A program made the position numbers and the translations under genes. From NCBI GenBank assembly GCA_018657625.1, contig JABHWU010000044.1, positions 62,001-126,000 of the forward strand: DNA of 64,000 bases. The letters run 5' to 3'. Under the pieces are notes generated by a model that worked only from the letters and a program-made list of their open reading frames with translations, did not search any database and was not told where the DNA came from. The DNA is from Deltaproteobacteria bacterium (GTDB lineage: Bacteria; SAR324; XYD2-FULL-50-16). Below, piece after piece: positions 56,295 through 64,000 of this stretch (positions are counted from its first letter, which is position 1; each line of letters opens with the position of its first letter).

Positions 56295-57764
56295 TTACTT
56301 TCTAATCACGATAATTTGATTATTTTTCTTTTTAATGACTTTAATTTCGGTGCCTTTTTCGATAAACTCGCCTTCCGATTTGGCATCATATATTTTTTGA
56401 CCAATGGATACTTTTCCTGAGGGTCTTAAAAAAGTATCTACGACACCGGTATCTCCGACAACAACATTTTTATTTTTGTTGATATTAACATGGGCCGCTT
56501 TCAAGGTGTTTTTCAGGTAAGGACCACTGATGAACGCTCCAGACTTCGGTACCACATATCGGAAAAATAAGATCGATGACAGAAAAGCAAAAACGAAAGA
56601 TCCCATCACTTGTGCCAGGTTTTTTAATAATAACTCTCCCTGCCAGGGTAATGTTGGATCAGGTAGGACAAAGTCTTGCAGAACCAGGATCATGCTCATA
56701 CCAATAATCAAGAGCCCTGAAATCCCCGCGATACCAAATCCTGGTAACACGAACAGTTCAACGCCTAATAACAATACACCGATTACAAATATTAATAATT
56801 CTGTATACCCAGCCAATCCGACTAAATATTGATTAAAAAATACTAAGCCGAGACAAACAATCCCAATTAAACCGGGAAGTCCAAACCCCGGTGATTTGTA
56901 TTCAACATAAAGTGCCCCAAATCCAATCATCATTAATATAGATGAAATAGAACCAATATATCGCACAAATGTCTCTGACCAGCTTTCCTGAATTCTGATG
57001 ATTTCGAAATCTTGATACCCACGTTTTTCCAACATCTCTTCGATACTATTAGCGCTGAGTTTGGAAAAACCCAACTCAACAGCTTCAATATCATCCATCG
57101 TTAACAATTCACCTTTTGCAACAATGGTTTTTTTTGCACTGATTTTCTTTTTTTCAGTCGCATTTAAATCATCATAATCTTGTCCATCAATATATGATTT
57201 TTCCCCATCCATTAAAATTTCAAACACAACTCTATCCATGCTTACCATTGATTCCGCCAATAATTCCGGATAGTGATTCTTTTTGGCCAAAGCTCTGAAT
57301 TTTGCCCTTAAGGGTGATTGAAATTTTTCCCCCATCATTTTAGGACCTTCGCTAGATACCATTATCGGTGCACAATCTCCAATAGTTGTCCCATGTTTCA
57401 TTGCTAATTCGCTGGAGGCCAAAGCAATTAAAGCTCCCGCGGATATCGCTTTGTTAGTTACATATGAAATTGTTTTTGATTTAGGGATATTAGTGATGTG
57501 ATCGACAATCTGAAGCGCTGAATCAACCCGACCACCGAAAGTATCCATCTCAAATATGATAACAGAATCAGACTCTTCTTTAATGCTTTTTAAAGCTCGT
57601 TCTATATAGGCCGCCATTCCAGGATCAACATCACCAGATACAGGGACAATAAATACTTTAGTTTTATCTAATGCCCATAAGCTAGACATGTCAGCATTAC
57701 AACAAACAATAACCAACATCATTGAAACAAATATTTGCCTGAATAACCTTTTAAAAATGTTCAT
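56295..57764 (-). CDS. NfeD/ClpP-class membrane serine protease
   Basis: A 489-residue protein with a signal-like N-terminus, a ClpP-like protease domain (FEMDTFGGRVDSALQI, catalytic Ser108 in AISAGALIALASS, and a lysine-containing segment later), four to five membrane helices (about 270-400) and a C-terminal NfeD OB domain (VVGDTGVVDTFLRPSGKVSI). This is the long NfeD1b type, a protease that acts on stomatin- and flotillin-related proteins. It is the first gene of the operon. Confidence 0.9.
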   Translation of the reverse strand: MNIFKRLFRQIFVSMMLVIVCCNADMSSLWALDKTKVFIVPVSGDVDPGMAAYIERALKSIKEESDSVIIFEMDTFGGRVDSALQIVDHITNIPKSKTISYVTNKAISAGALIALASSELAMKHGTTIGDCAPIMVSSEGPKMMGEKFQSPLRAKFRALAKKNHYPELLAESMVSMDRVVFEILMDGEKSYIDGQDYDDLNATEKKKISAKKTIVAKGELLTMDDIEAVELGFSKLSANSIEEMLEKRGYQDFEIIRIQESWSETFVRYIGSISSILMMIGFGALYVEYKSPGFGLPGLIGIVCLGLVFFNQYLVGLAGYTELLIFVIGVLLLGVELFVLPGFGIAGISGLLIIGMSMILVLQDFVLPDPTLPWQGELLLKNLAQVMGSFVFAFLSSILFFRYVVPKSGAFISGPYLKNTLKAAHVNINKNKNVVVGDTGVVDTFLRPSGKVSIGQKIYDAKSEGEFIEKGTEIKVIKKKNNQIIVIRK

Positions 57765-58286
57765 GTGTTTTTAATCAATAGATTAACGGTAAGCCAGCTT
57801 TTTTATTACGCTGCTGAATACTTGTACTTTGAAATGTTAATTTGATTTGAACTTCATACTTATAGCGGCCATCATTCTTATTAAAATCCTAAATGTGATC
57901 CCCTAACTTGATATTAATACTATTTTAATGTGTAGCTGAATACAATAAAAATGTGCTTCGATATTTTTTAAAAGCAGGACAATTTATATATTTTTTTTAG
58001 ATGATCATTTTTCTGTCTTCTTTTAATCTTTCCTGTTTCAAATCATTAATAATAATATATAAGATCTGATTGAACTTAAAAATCATCAGGGTCTTTGGAT
58101 TTAAATCAGATTGCTGGAAATTTCATCCCGAAATGATTCTGACAAACAATCAGTTAAAACATCGAGGCTTTTAGAAGATAGAGGAAATATTAATGACAAC
58201 CGTCAGATGATCCTAACGATAACTATGAATCAGATATTTTATCCGCTTACCAAAAAGTAAGCTGGATTTAAGATAATGAAATAGAA
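57765..58286. other. Intergenic region between NfeD operon and dehydratase gene
   Basis: About 520 AT-rich bases. No frame with coding character, no repeat and no RNA was recognised. It contains the promoter of the nfeD1-nfeD2-floA operon. Confidence 0.45.
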
Positions 58287-59246
58287 TTAAACCTGGTTCA
58301 TAATTTCCAGGTATTTTTCAAATAGAATATTCCGACCGCATAATACGACAGCTACTTTTTGATGTTTAAAGGCATCTTTCAATTTTAATAGACCGGCTAA
58401 TGCAACACCTGCAGCCCCTTCCACAATAAAGCGATCGCTTTCAGCCAGCAAACGCATGGCTTTTTTGATTTCTGTTTCTGTTAATAATACTTGTTGATTA
58501 ATGACATTGGCGCAAATGGGGAAAGTTATTGAACCAAATTCGACAGGCCCGGCAGTACCATCAGAAATTGTTGGTTTTTCGGGTGCTTCAATAATTAGTC
58601 CGGCTTTTAAAGATTCATACATAACAGCCGAATTTTCCGGCCAGCATCCGATGATTTTGATTTTGGGGTTAAATTGTTTTAAATAGTTGCCGATTCCGGA
58701 AATTAAGCCGCCACCCCCCACGGAAATAAAAACAGCATCCAATTCCGGTAGTTGCCTACTGAGCTCTACGCCTATTGTTCCTTGCCCGGCGATGATATCG
58801 GGATCATTATAGGGGGAAATATAAGTGATACCCTGTTCTTCTGCTATTTTCCTAGCTGTGTCTTCTGCTTCACCACAACCACCTTGCACCTGTTTGACAC
58901 TGGCGCCAAGTTTTTTAATAGCTTTTAGTTTAACAGGTGAAGCATCACTCGGAGTATAAATAACGGCGGGAACATTTAATTTACCTGCTGCTAACGCAAT
59001 CCCCTGACCGTGGTTCCCGGTAGACGCAGAGATGACGCCTTCTTTTTTTTGAGATTCTGAGAGAGAAAGTATTTTATTTGTCGCACCTCGTAATTTAAAA
59101 GAACCTGTATATTGTAAGTGTTCACACTTTAAAAAAACATCTGTTTGACATATGTCACTAATTTCCAGGCTGTTTATTAGTGGTGTTTCAAGCACAAAAG
59201 GGCGTATTTTTTCATAAGCCTGAACACTGTTAATTTGATTTTTCAT
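58287..59246 (-). CDS. Threonine/serine dehydratase-like PLP enzyme
   Basis: A 319-residue fold-type II PLP protein. GSFKLRGATNKI carries the PLP lysine, SASTGNHGQGIALAAG is the substrate loop and VGGGGLISGIGN is the phosphate-binding loop. It lacks an ACT domain. It is a paralogue of the 30.3 kb gene; TdcB, serine dehydratase and serine racemase are the candidate activities. It stands alone. Confidence 0.88.
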   Translation of the reverse strand: MKNQINSVQAYEKIRPFVLETPLINSLEISDICQTDVFLKCEHLQYTGSFKLRGATNKILSLSESQKKEGVISASTGNHGQGIALAAGKLNVPAVIYTPSDASPVKLKAIKKLGASVKQVQGGCGEAEDTARKIAEEQGITYISPYNDPDIIAGQGTIGVELSRQLPELDAVFISVGGGGLISGIGNYLKQFNPKIKIIGCWPENSAVMYESLKAGLIIEAPEKPTISDGTAGPVEFGSITFPICANVINQQVLLTETEIKKAMRLLAESDRFIVEGAAGVALAGLLKLKDAFKHQKVAVVLCGRNILFEKYLEIMNQV

Positions 59247-59468
59247 ATTGAATTCCTTTAGAATTAATTTTATTGATTATAGATAACTATTGGTATTTAT
59301 TGAAATACTCAGTAATTTATAAGATCATTGGAATAAGAAACTTTTAATTCCGGGTGTTAAGGTAGATATCGAAGATTATCTTTAGGTTTCTATTTCTGAT
59401 TAGTGGATTAGCGAGCTATTGCTTGAAATGAAATCTGGTAAACCTAGGTAGTTTTATATTTAATGATT

Positions 59469-59933
59469 CTAACAAATACCCAATAATTCAGCCAGTTCCA
59501 TTTGATCAGCTTCAATATCTACTTGCCGGAACACGTATTTAGTCCAGATATTTAGTAGATAACTTTGATTAAAATGATCTAATACTTCCGGTTTAAAGAT
59601 GGCTTCAAACTGAGCAAGATGTGATTTAATCTCATTATGCTTTTGCAGGTGTATTTTAGTGACCTGCTCATAAGAAGTGATTAAATCTGAAGCTGCAAAC
59701 TGGTTTAAGGGAATTGATATGGAAATATCTTCTGTTTTACTAATTAGAAAAGTCATTAAAACTGAAATTTCCGTCAAATAATTGTAGTAGTGACTATATG
59801 AAATGTGATCCGGAGTAACAATCAGTTCGATAAATTCTTTAAGTCGGATATCCCGCTTAGCTTTGAAGTGATTAATAATCGTTTTTAAATCGCTAACATA
59901 GGTTTCAGGTGTTATATTATTTAATGCAGCCAT
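59469..59933 (-). CDS. Hypothetical helical protein
   Basis: A 154-residue soluble protein, predicted by eye to be largely alpha-helical, beginning MAALNNITPETYVSDLKTI. It has no signal, membrane segment or recognised motif, and only one cysteine, the last residue. An AGGA lies eleven bases before the ATG. Its function and family are unknown. Confidence 0.6.
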   Translation of the reverse strand: MAALNNITPETYVSDLKTIINHFKAKRDIRLKEFIELIVTPDHISYSHYYNYLTEISVLMTFLISKTEDISISIPLNQFAASDLITSYEQVTKIHLQKHNEIKSHLAQFEAIFKPEVLDHFNQSYLLNIWTKYVFRQVDIEADQMELAELLGIC

Positions 59934-60088
59934 TGGAATTTTTCCTGGATATCTATTTCAACTAATTGCGGTTAAAGATAAACGTTTTTTGACTCTAACG
60001 ATTTGATCTCTTTCAGGCCAGTAGATAATTATTTTATCATCACATTCATAGGGATTAGTATTGGTTGCGATTTGGTATTAATAAAATT

Positions 60089-60325
60089 TTAATGCGGACA
60101 ATTAATAGAAACGATGTGCCTGATGGGAATCAAAGTATTATTTTCTGTTTCAGGGTAAAGAATAGTAACAAAATCCTGACCGATTTCTGAAATAATACCT
60201 TCAACCTCGTTTCCATTAGATAAGCTGAGTGTGAGGACGTGAATCCCCATATATGCTGACAGTTTTTCTTGTAAATCCTGAGACTTTTCGGGGCTGTAGG
60301 AAACAGGTTGTATGATTGTTGACAT
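60089..60325 (-). CDS. Small Sm-like-fold protein
   Basis: A 78-residue protein. Its core (IHVLTLSLSNGNEVEGIISEIGQDFVTILY, read as two halves) has the alternating pattern and short strands of an Sm/SH3-type beta barrel. An upstream ATG at 60343 lies inside a hairpin, so the start MSTIIQPVSYSP at 60325 is preferred, although neither has a good ribosome site. It follows the 595-residue unknown gene by about 40 bases. RNA binding is possible but unproven. Confidence 0.55.
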   Translation of the reverse strand: MSTIIQPVSYSPEKSQDLQEKLSAYMGIHVLTLSLSNGNEVEGIISEIGQDFVTILYPETENNTLIPIRHIVSINCPH

Positions 60326-60341
60326 AATTATTAATGGAAAC

Positions 60342-60361
60342 ATCCCGTGATTAAGCGGGAT
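60342..60361. terminator. Short intergenic hairpin
   Basis: A 6-bp stem (ATCCCG and CGGGAT) with an 8-base loop lies between the 595-residue gene and the small Sm-like gene on the minus strand. No T-tract follows, so it may be an attenuator or mRNA processing site rather than a full terminator. Confidence 0.35.
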
Positions 60362-60366
60362 TTAAG

Positions 60367-62154
60367 TTATGCGAGTTCCAACCAGAAAAACCAGGTTGCA
60401 TGATGGGTTTTATACCAATTTAAAATTTCAACCAGAAGTTCTTTTTTATCCTCCGGAATGATTTCAGGGATGATACGGTCACAATAGAGCCTGATTTTGT
60501 CATCACCGAGAAATTCCAAAGCTTCAAAACAGAGGGTTTGAAGTTCATTTCTAATCCGTCCACTATCAGAAATCTTAACAGCACGATCAAGGTAAGATTC
60601 TCCGGCTAAAAAGCGGTTTAAGAGTGGATTAAAAACGAGTTGGCTGGTTTCCAGATCTTCCATCAATTCCAAAGTTAAAACCACTAGTTTTTCACCTTTG
60701 GTAGCAGAAAGTCTTACAGTAACTTTATAAAGGTTTTTACCTATTTTTTCGACCCCTGCAGCACCTGTATAAGGATCGGGTTTCATGTAACCGGAAATGG
60801 CAACAAGATCCCAAATTTTTTCAGGGAAAAAGTCATCAGCATTTATAGAAATACGATTACTGGGGATACCGGCATCCAACCCCTCATAAATCATTTCCCG
60901 ATATCTGGCCAGTGTCTTTTCATCGGCTTCTTTATCGATTAAATCACTTAACTTTTCTTTAAAATCAGCAGCTTCAGGATCTAAACTCATGATATACTGT
61001 TCACGATCATAACTGAGCTCAAAAGTGGAGGTAAGTACAGATAGAAAAGCCTTGATATTTAACATTGGTGCCAGGCTGGCAGCTTGCATCGATTCAGCAG
61101 ATGCCGCATAACCATCACAGATAAACATATGCAATTCTCCCTGATCATCTGTCCAGGTGCCAACCTGATAGGCTGGGGCATAGGTTCCTGAATCTGTAAA
61201 GGCTTTTAGACCTGAAGGCAGGGTAAGATTATCTTTGACTAAATGAACACCGGCGGTTTCCCACTCTTCCCAAAGTGCGCCAATTCGCTTCACCCGACTG
61301 GGACCTTGTAGTGTCCAGATATGAATATTCTTTCTTTTAATTTCCGGATAAGTTGCTTCAATAGCCTCTACGATCAATTTTCGGGGTGTTCTGAAGTTGA
61401 CTAATATGGAGGAGTTGGCCGCTGTTTCAACAACTTCTTTAGGGACAATTAAATTACCAATATATCCCTCATAGGGTTTTGAAATACATAAAGGCTGATC
61501 AAATAAATGTAGAATTGTTAGGGGGCCTGTATCAGAACCTTCAGCAAATCGGGACGTATTTTCCAGCGTGTCAATGGCAGCTCCCCAAACAGTGATACCT
61601 GAACTCTTGATATCTTTATAAAAATTATCCCAGGTATAGGATTTATGATTGATTAATTGGACAACCTTTTGTTCAAGCCAATTTGCCACCTCGGGTCGGG
61701 CGTAGATCCTTCCAAAGCCCAAGTTGGGATTGGATCCCATTTCCGGTGTTTCTCCACCTTTCGCCATTAAGCCTTCGCCCAGACAGACCATAATCGCATG
61801 ATTTTCCGGTAATTGCCTTGACAACGCCCACAAACTTTCACTCATTGCATAGGCTGAAATTGCATCGGCATCTTTTTTTGCTTGGTTTAACCCGGCTTTA
61901 TCCTCGCCTTTGCCTTCACCAAAACGGCCGAAAAGTTGAGTTCCCAAGGCTGTAACTGCCCCGGTCATGGCAAATAGTCTTTCCATACGACCATTTAAAA
62001 AAGTGAAATCATCTAATGGTTCGTGTTCTTGTTCTCCTCTGGTCCATTGGACATCTACATCTTTTAGCCAAATGTGGAATCGGCTTAAAATCGGGCGTGT
62101 ATCAAAAGCCCACTGAGCAATAAGATTATTCTTATTTATTTGTTTACTATTCAT
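60367..62154 (-). CDS. Conserved-looking soluble protein of unknown function
   Basis: A 595-residue soluble protein with no signal or membrane segments. The middle region (residues 190-330) has an alternating strand-helix pattern (ITVWGAAIDTLENTSRFAEG, NIHIWTLQGPSRVKRIG) and GTYAPAYQVGTWTDDQGELH lies near residue 330. The composition is normal, so the gene is real, but no family was recognised. It precedes the small Sm-like gene in the same direction and follows a 5'-nucleotidase-family gene, suggesting an operon. Confidence 0.7.
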   Translation of the reverse strand: MNSKQINKNNLIAQWAFDTRPILSRFHIWLKDVDVQWTRGEQEHEPLDDFTFLNGRMERLFAMTGAVTALGTQLFGRFGEGKGEDKAGLNQAKKDADAISAYAMSESLWALSRQLPENHAIMVCLGEGLMAKGGETPEMGSNPNLGFGRIYARPEVANWLEQKVVQLINHKSYTWDNFYKDIKSSGITVWGAAIDTLENTSRFAEGSDTGPLTILHLFDQPLCISKPYEGYIGNLIVPKEVVETAANSSILVNFRTPRKLIVEAIEATYPEIKRKNIHIWTLQGPSRVKRIGALWEEWETAGVHLVKDNLTLPSGLKAFTDSGTYAPAYQVGTWTDDQGELHMFICDGYAASAESMQAASLAPMLNIKAFLSVLTSTFELSYDREQYIMSLDPEAADFKEKLSDLIDKEADEKTLARYREMIYEGLDAGIPSNRISINADDFFPEKIWDLVAISGYMKPDPYTGAAGVEKIGKNLYKVTVRLSATKGEKLVVLTLELMEDLETSQLVFNPLLNRFLAGESYLDRAVKISDSGRIRNELQTLCFEALEFLGDDKIRLYCDRIIPEIIPEDKKELLVEILNWYKTHHATWFFWLELA

Positions 62155-62270
62155 GAGCCCCCCTGAATATAATAAAATCGATGGTTAATATGGATTTAAT
62201 TTAATCTTAAAATTATTCCTGGATTTTTTATTAAATCTACACCTCCGAAATGAGTTAAAAATAGTATTGC

Positions 62271-63860
62271 TTAGGTAATCTTAAAGTTTTGTAATGGTTT
62301 AACCATAAGATGCTTCTTTTCTTTTAAATCAGCAATCAATAAATCACTGATTTTCATGGGAAAATCACGTTCCATTTGTTCGACCTTGAACATGTCATAA
62401 AAAGCACCGGCCGCCCGGTAAGAGGTAACCGCAACCCTAAAAGAATCATGATCTTGTACGGGTTTCCCACGATAAGTGAGTTGACTTAATCTCGAACCAA
62501 TGGGTTGTCCGATATTTAGATTGTAATCTATACCATGCCACATGTCATAGTCATAGCTCCTTATTTTAACGATATGCCAATCTTGATGTATATCAATTTT
62601 TTTACTTTTTTTATCACTTGGCTGATAACAAAAAAAGCTCGCAGATTTTTCCAGAGCTTTTTTTAGGGTTTTGCCGGTAATATTTAAAATACAGATCGTA
62701 TTGCCAAAAAAATAATTATCCAAAATATCTTTAGTACAAACAGATTCTGGCAATCCTTTGAGATTAGGACTCAATAATGAGACGGCTGAAATATCAACAC
62801 CGGTATATTGACACATTATATTTTGAATCCATTGAATGAATGGATGTTTTCTTAACCAAACATCCTGTAGGGGATTTCTAATTATGAATGATTTATCAGC
62901 AGTACCGATGAATTGATGTAAAATGTTATTACATATTTTATAGTAGGATTCAAATTGTTTTTTGAATGATTTTTCCGGCTCTATAGTAATAGAATTAATA
63001 AGTTCGCAGGATTTTTGGTTGGCGGGATTTCTACCGGTGAATTCTAATGTTGTATGCGACCATAACCTGGCTTTACTTGAGCCCTGAATAAGGGTCGCTT
63101 TATACGGGGATTCGGGTTTATGGATAAAAGTACGGTGCTGATGTCCCAATAACAATAAATCAATTTGGTTAAACTGATCCCATAATTGAAATCCCTGATT
63201 TTCTATCGGATTACTGATTCTGGTCGGTTTTAGAGTAACCGGGTCTTTTTCCAAGCCCCCATGATAAGAAACGATTAAAAAATCACACTCCTTTTTAAGT
63301 TTCGGAATATACTCGCCAGCTGTTTCTATGACATTGTTAAATTGCAATCCGGCGATGCTGTATTGATCTTCCCAATAAGGTACATATTCAGTCGTTAAAG
63401 CCAATACCGCGACTTTAAAATTTTGAAATTGATAGATTTTATAAGGTTCAAAGTAGGGTTTTCCGGTTTCCTGATCGATAATATTAGCGGACAACCAGGG
63501 GGTTCGAGAGTCTCGCCTGATCTGATCAATATGATTCAATCCATAATTAAATTCATGATTTCCCATGACCATACAATCGACCTGGAGCGCTTTGTGAACA
63601 AGATTTGCAGGATGGGTTAGTCCCTCAAATCTGGAATCCTGGTAATCAAATAAATCAACAATATAGTTCCCCTGAATCATATCGCCATTATCAATTAACA
63701 ATATATGCTCTCCTTTTTTACGGTGGGGGTTCAGGTAGGTGATTAATCGATCAATGCCAACCTTACGGTATTTACTGTCATAAGGATCATCAGAAACAAA
63801 AGCACCATGTAGGTCGGTGTAACAAATGATGTTGAGTACTACTGGATCGGAAGGAGTCAT
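62271..63860 (-). CDS. 5'-nucleotidase/UshA-family metallophosphatase
   Basis: A 529-residue protein. The calcineurin-like metal-site motifs are all visible: DLHGAF, DNGDMIQGN, MGNHEFNYG, SYHGG and GHQHRT. The C-terminal half is the 5'-nucleotidase-type substrate domain (DNYFFGNTICILNITGKTLK). No signal peptide precedes the first motif, so it should be cytoplasmic, unlike periplasmic UshA. It starts 8 bases after the stop of a PHP-domain gene, so the two are probably co-transcribed. Confidence 0.85.
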   Translation of the reverse strand: MTPSDPVVLNIICYTDLHGAFVSDDPYDSKYRKVGIDRLITYLNPHRKKGEHILLIDNGDMIQGNYIVDLFDYQDSRFEGLTHPANLVHKALQVDCMVMGNHEFNYGLNHIDQIRRDSRTPWLSANIIDQETGKPYFEPYKIYQFQNFKVAVLALTTEYVPYWEDQYSIAGLQFNNVIETAGEYIPKLKKECDFLIVSYHGGLEKDPVTLKPTRISNPIENQGFQLWDQFNQIDLLLLGHQHRTFIHKPESPYKATLIQGSSKARLWSHTTLEFTGRNPANQKSCELINSITIEPEKSFKKQFESYYKICNNILHQFIGTADKSFIIRNPLQDVWLRKHPFIQWIQNIMCQYTGVDISAVSLLSPNLKGLPESVCTKDILDNYFFGNTICILNITGKTLKKALEKSASFFCYQPSDKKSKKIDIHQDWHIVKIRSYDYDMWHGIDYNLNIGQPIGSRLSQLTYRGKPVQDHDSFRVAVTSYRAAGAFYDMFKVEQMERDFPMKISDLLIADLKEKKHLMVKPLQNFKIT

Positions 63861-63868
63861 TAAATTAT

Positions 63869-64000
63869 TTATTGAAAATTGAATGGTAGTTGAGATAATT
63901 CTTTGATATCAATTGATTGATTATTAAAGCATTGATTCAGTTGAGTTTCAGGTTTGATGGAACCATGAAAATCTGAACCGGCGGTTGAAAATAAACCATT
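63869..64000 (-). CDS. PHP-domain phosphoesterase, C-terminal end
   Basis: The last 43 codons of a gene that starts beyond the window. The end includes STAGSDFHGSIKP, the conserved Asp-x-His and Gly-rich motif that closes the metal site of PHP-domain phosphoesterases of the YciV/RNase AM type (3'-5' nucleotidases acting on short RNAs or pAp). Beside it is a nucleotidase gene. Only the tail is visible. Confidence 0.7.
   Translation of the reverse strand, partial: NGLFSTAGSDFHGSIKPETQLNQCFNNQSIDIKELSQLPFNFQ

Overview
The window is about 64 kb of AT-rich, densely coded bacterial chromosome with roughly 60 protein genes. No rRNA, tRNA, CRISPR array, phage or intact transposon was recognised. Twin-arginine signals on a periplasmic uptake hydrogenase, an Atm1-type exporter and NifU/NifS Fe-S assembly suggest a Gram-negative organism with a strongly anaerobic or fermentative metabolism. 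It is compatible with a lineage formerly placed in the Deltaproteobacteria, but the sequence alone does not fix the phylum.

Layout. 1-3.1 kb: end of pabA, then pabB, pabC (p-aminobenzoate for folate) and a RarD-type permease. 3.5-17.6 kb: a [NiFe]-hydrogenase island. It holds an ECF-type nickel importer (nikK-, nikM, nikL-, nikQ, nikO), the maturation genes hypC-hypE-hypA-hypB-hypF on the minus strand, and a group 1 (Hyd-2-like) operon hybO-hybA-hybB-hybC-hybD that ends at a bidirectional terminator. 17.7-22.2 kb: mobA, yhbY, nifS-nifU, a small unknown gene and an orphan ParA-like ATPase that ends inside a 22-bp inverted repeat. 22.7-30.2 kb: a PrkA-like / DUF444 / SpoVR / second AAA-kinase-like operon, an enlarged version of the enterobacterial yeaG-yeaH-ycgB set. 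30.3-32.8 kb: a threonine-dehydratase-like gene, a MocA-like nucleotidyltransferase and gene debris that includes a clear HD-GYP remnant. 32.8-37.3 kb: iorA-iorB and a fused ADP-forming acyl-CoA synthetase, a route for fermenting aryl pyruvates to acids with ATP formation. 37.5-46.2 kb: a response-regulator/histidine-kinase hybrid, a 59-residue protein, a stand-alone protein resembling the C-terminal domain of HypX directly before hypD, a HAD hydrolase and a giant duplicated DUF445 membrane protein. 46.3-53.2 kb: a compositionally foreign glutathione transferase, a 31-base palindrome, trmO, an EamA permease, REP-like repeats, a GGCT-like protein, a DUF6172-like protein, an Atm1-type ABC exporter and a TerB-like/BRCT protein. 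53.5-64 kb: a membrane-bound GNAT, the nfeD1-nfeD2-floA flotillin operon, a second threonine-dehydratase-like gene, several unknowns, a 5'-nucleotidase-family protein and the end of a PHP-domain protein.

How it works together. Nickel import, Hyp maturation, Fe-S assembly and hydrogenase structural genes together supply a periplasmic H2-oxidising, quinone-linked enzyme. hypD, which builds the Fe(CN)2CO centre, lies 23 kb away, one base behind a protein that resembles the half of HypX credited with releasing CO from formyl-CoA. This pair is the most interesting observation: a possible split, hypD-coupled source of the CO ligand. Also notable are the doubled AAA kinases around SpoVR, an IorA lacking its usual ferredoxin tail beside an ADP-forming CoA ligase with reversed domain order, and several repeats and palindromes.
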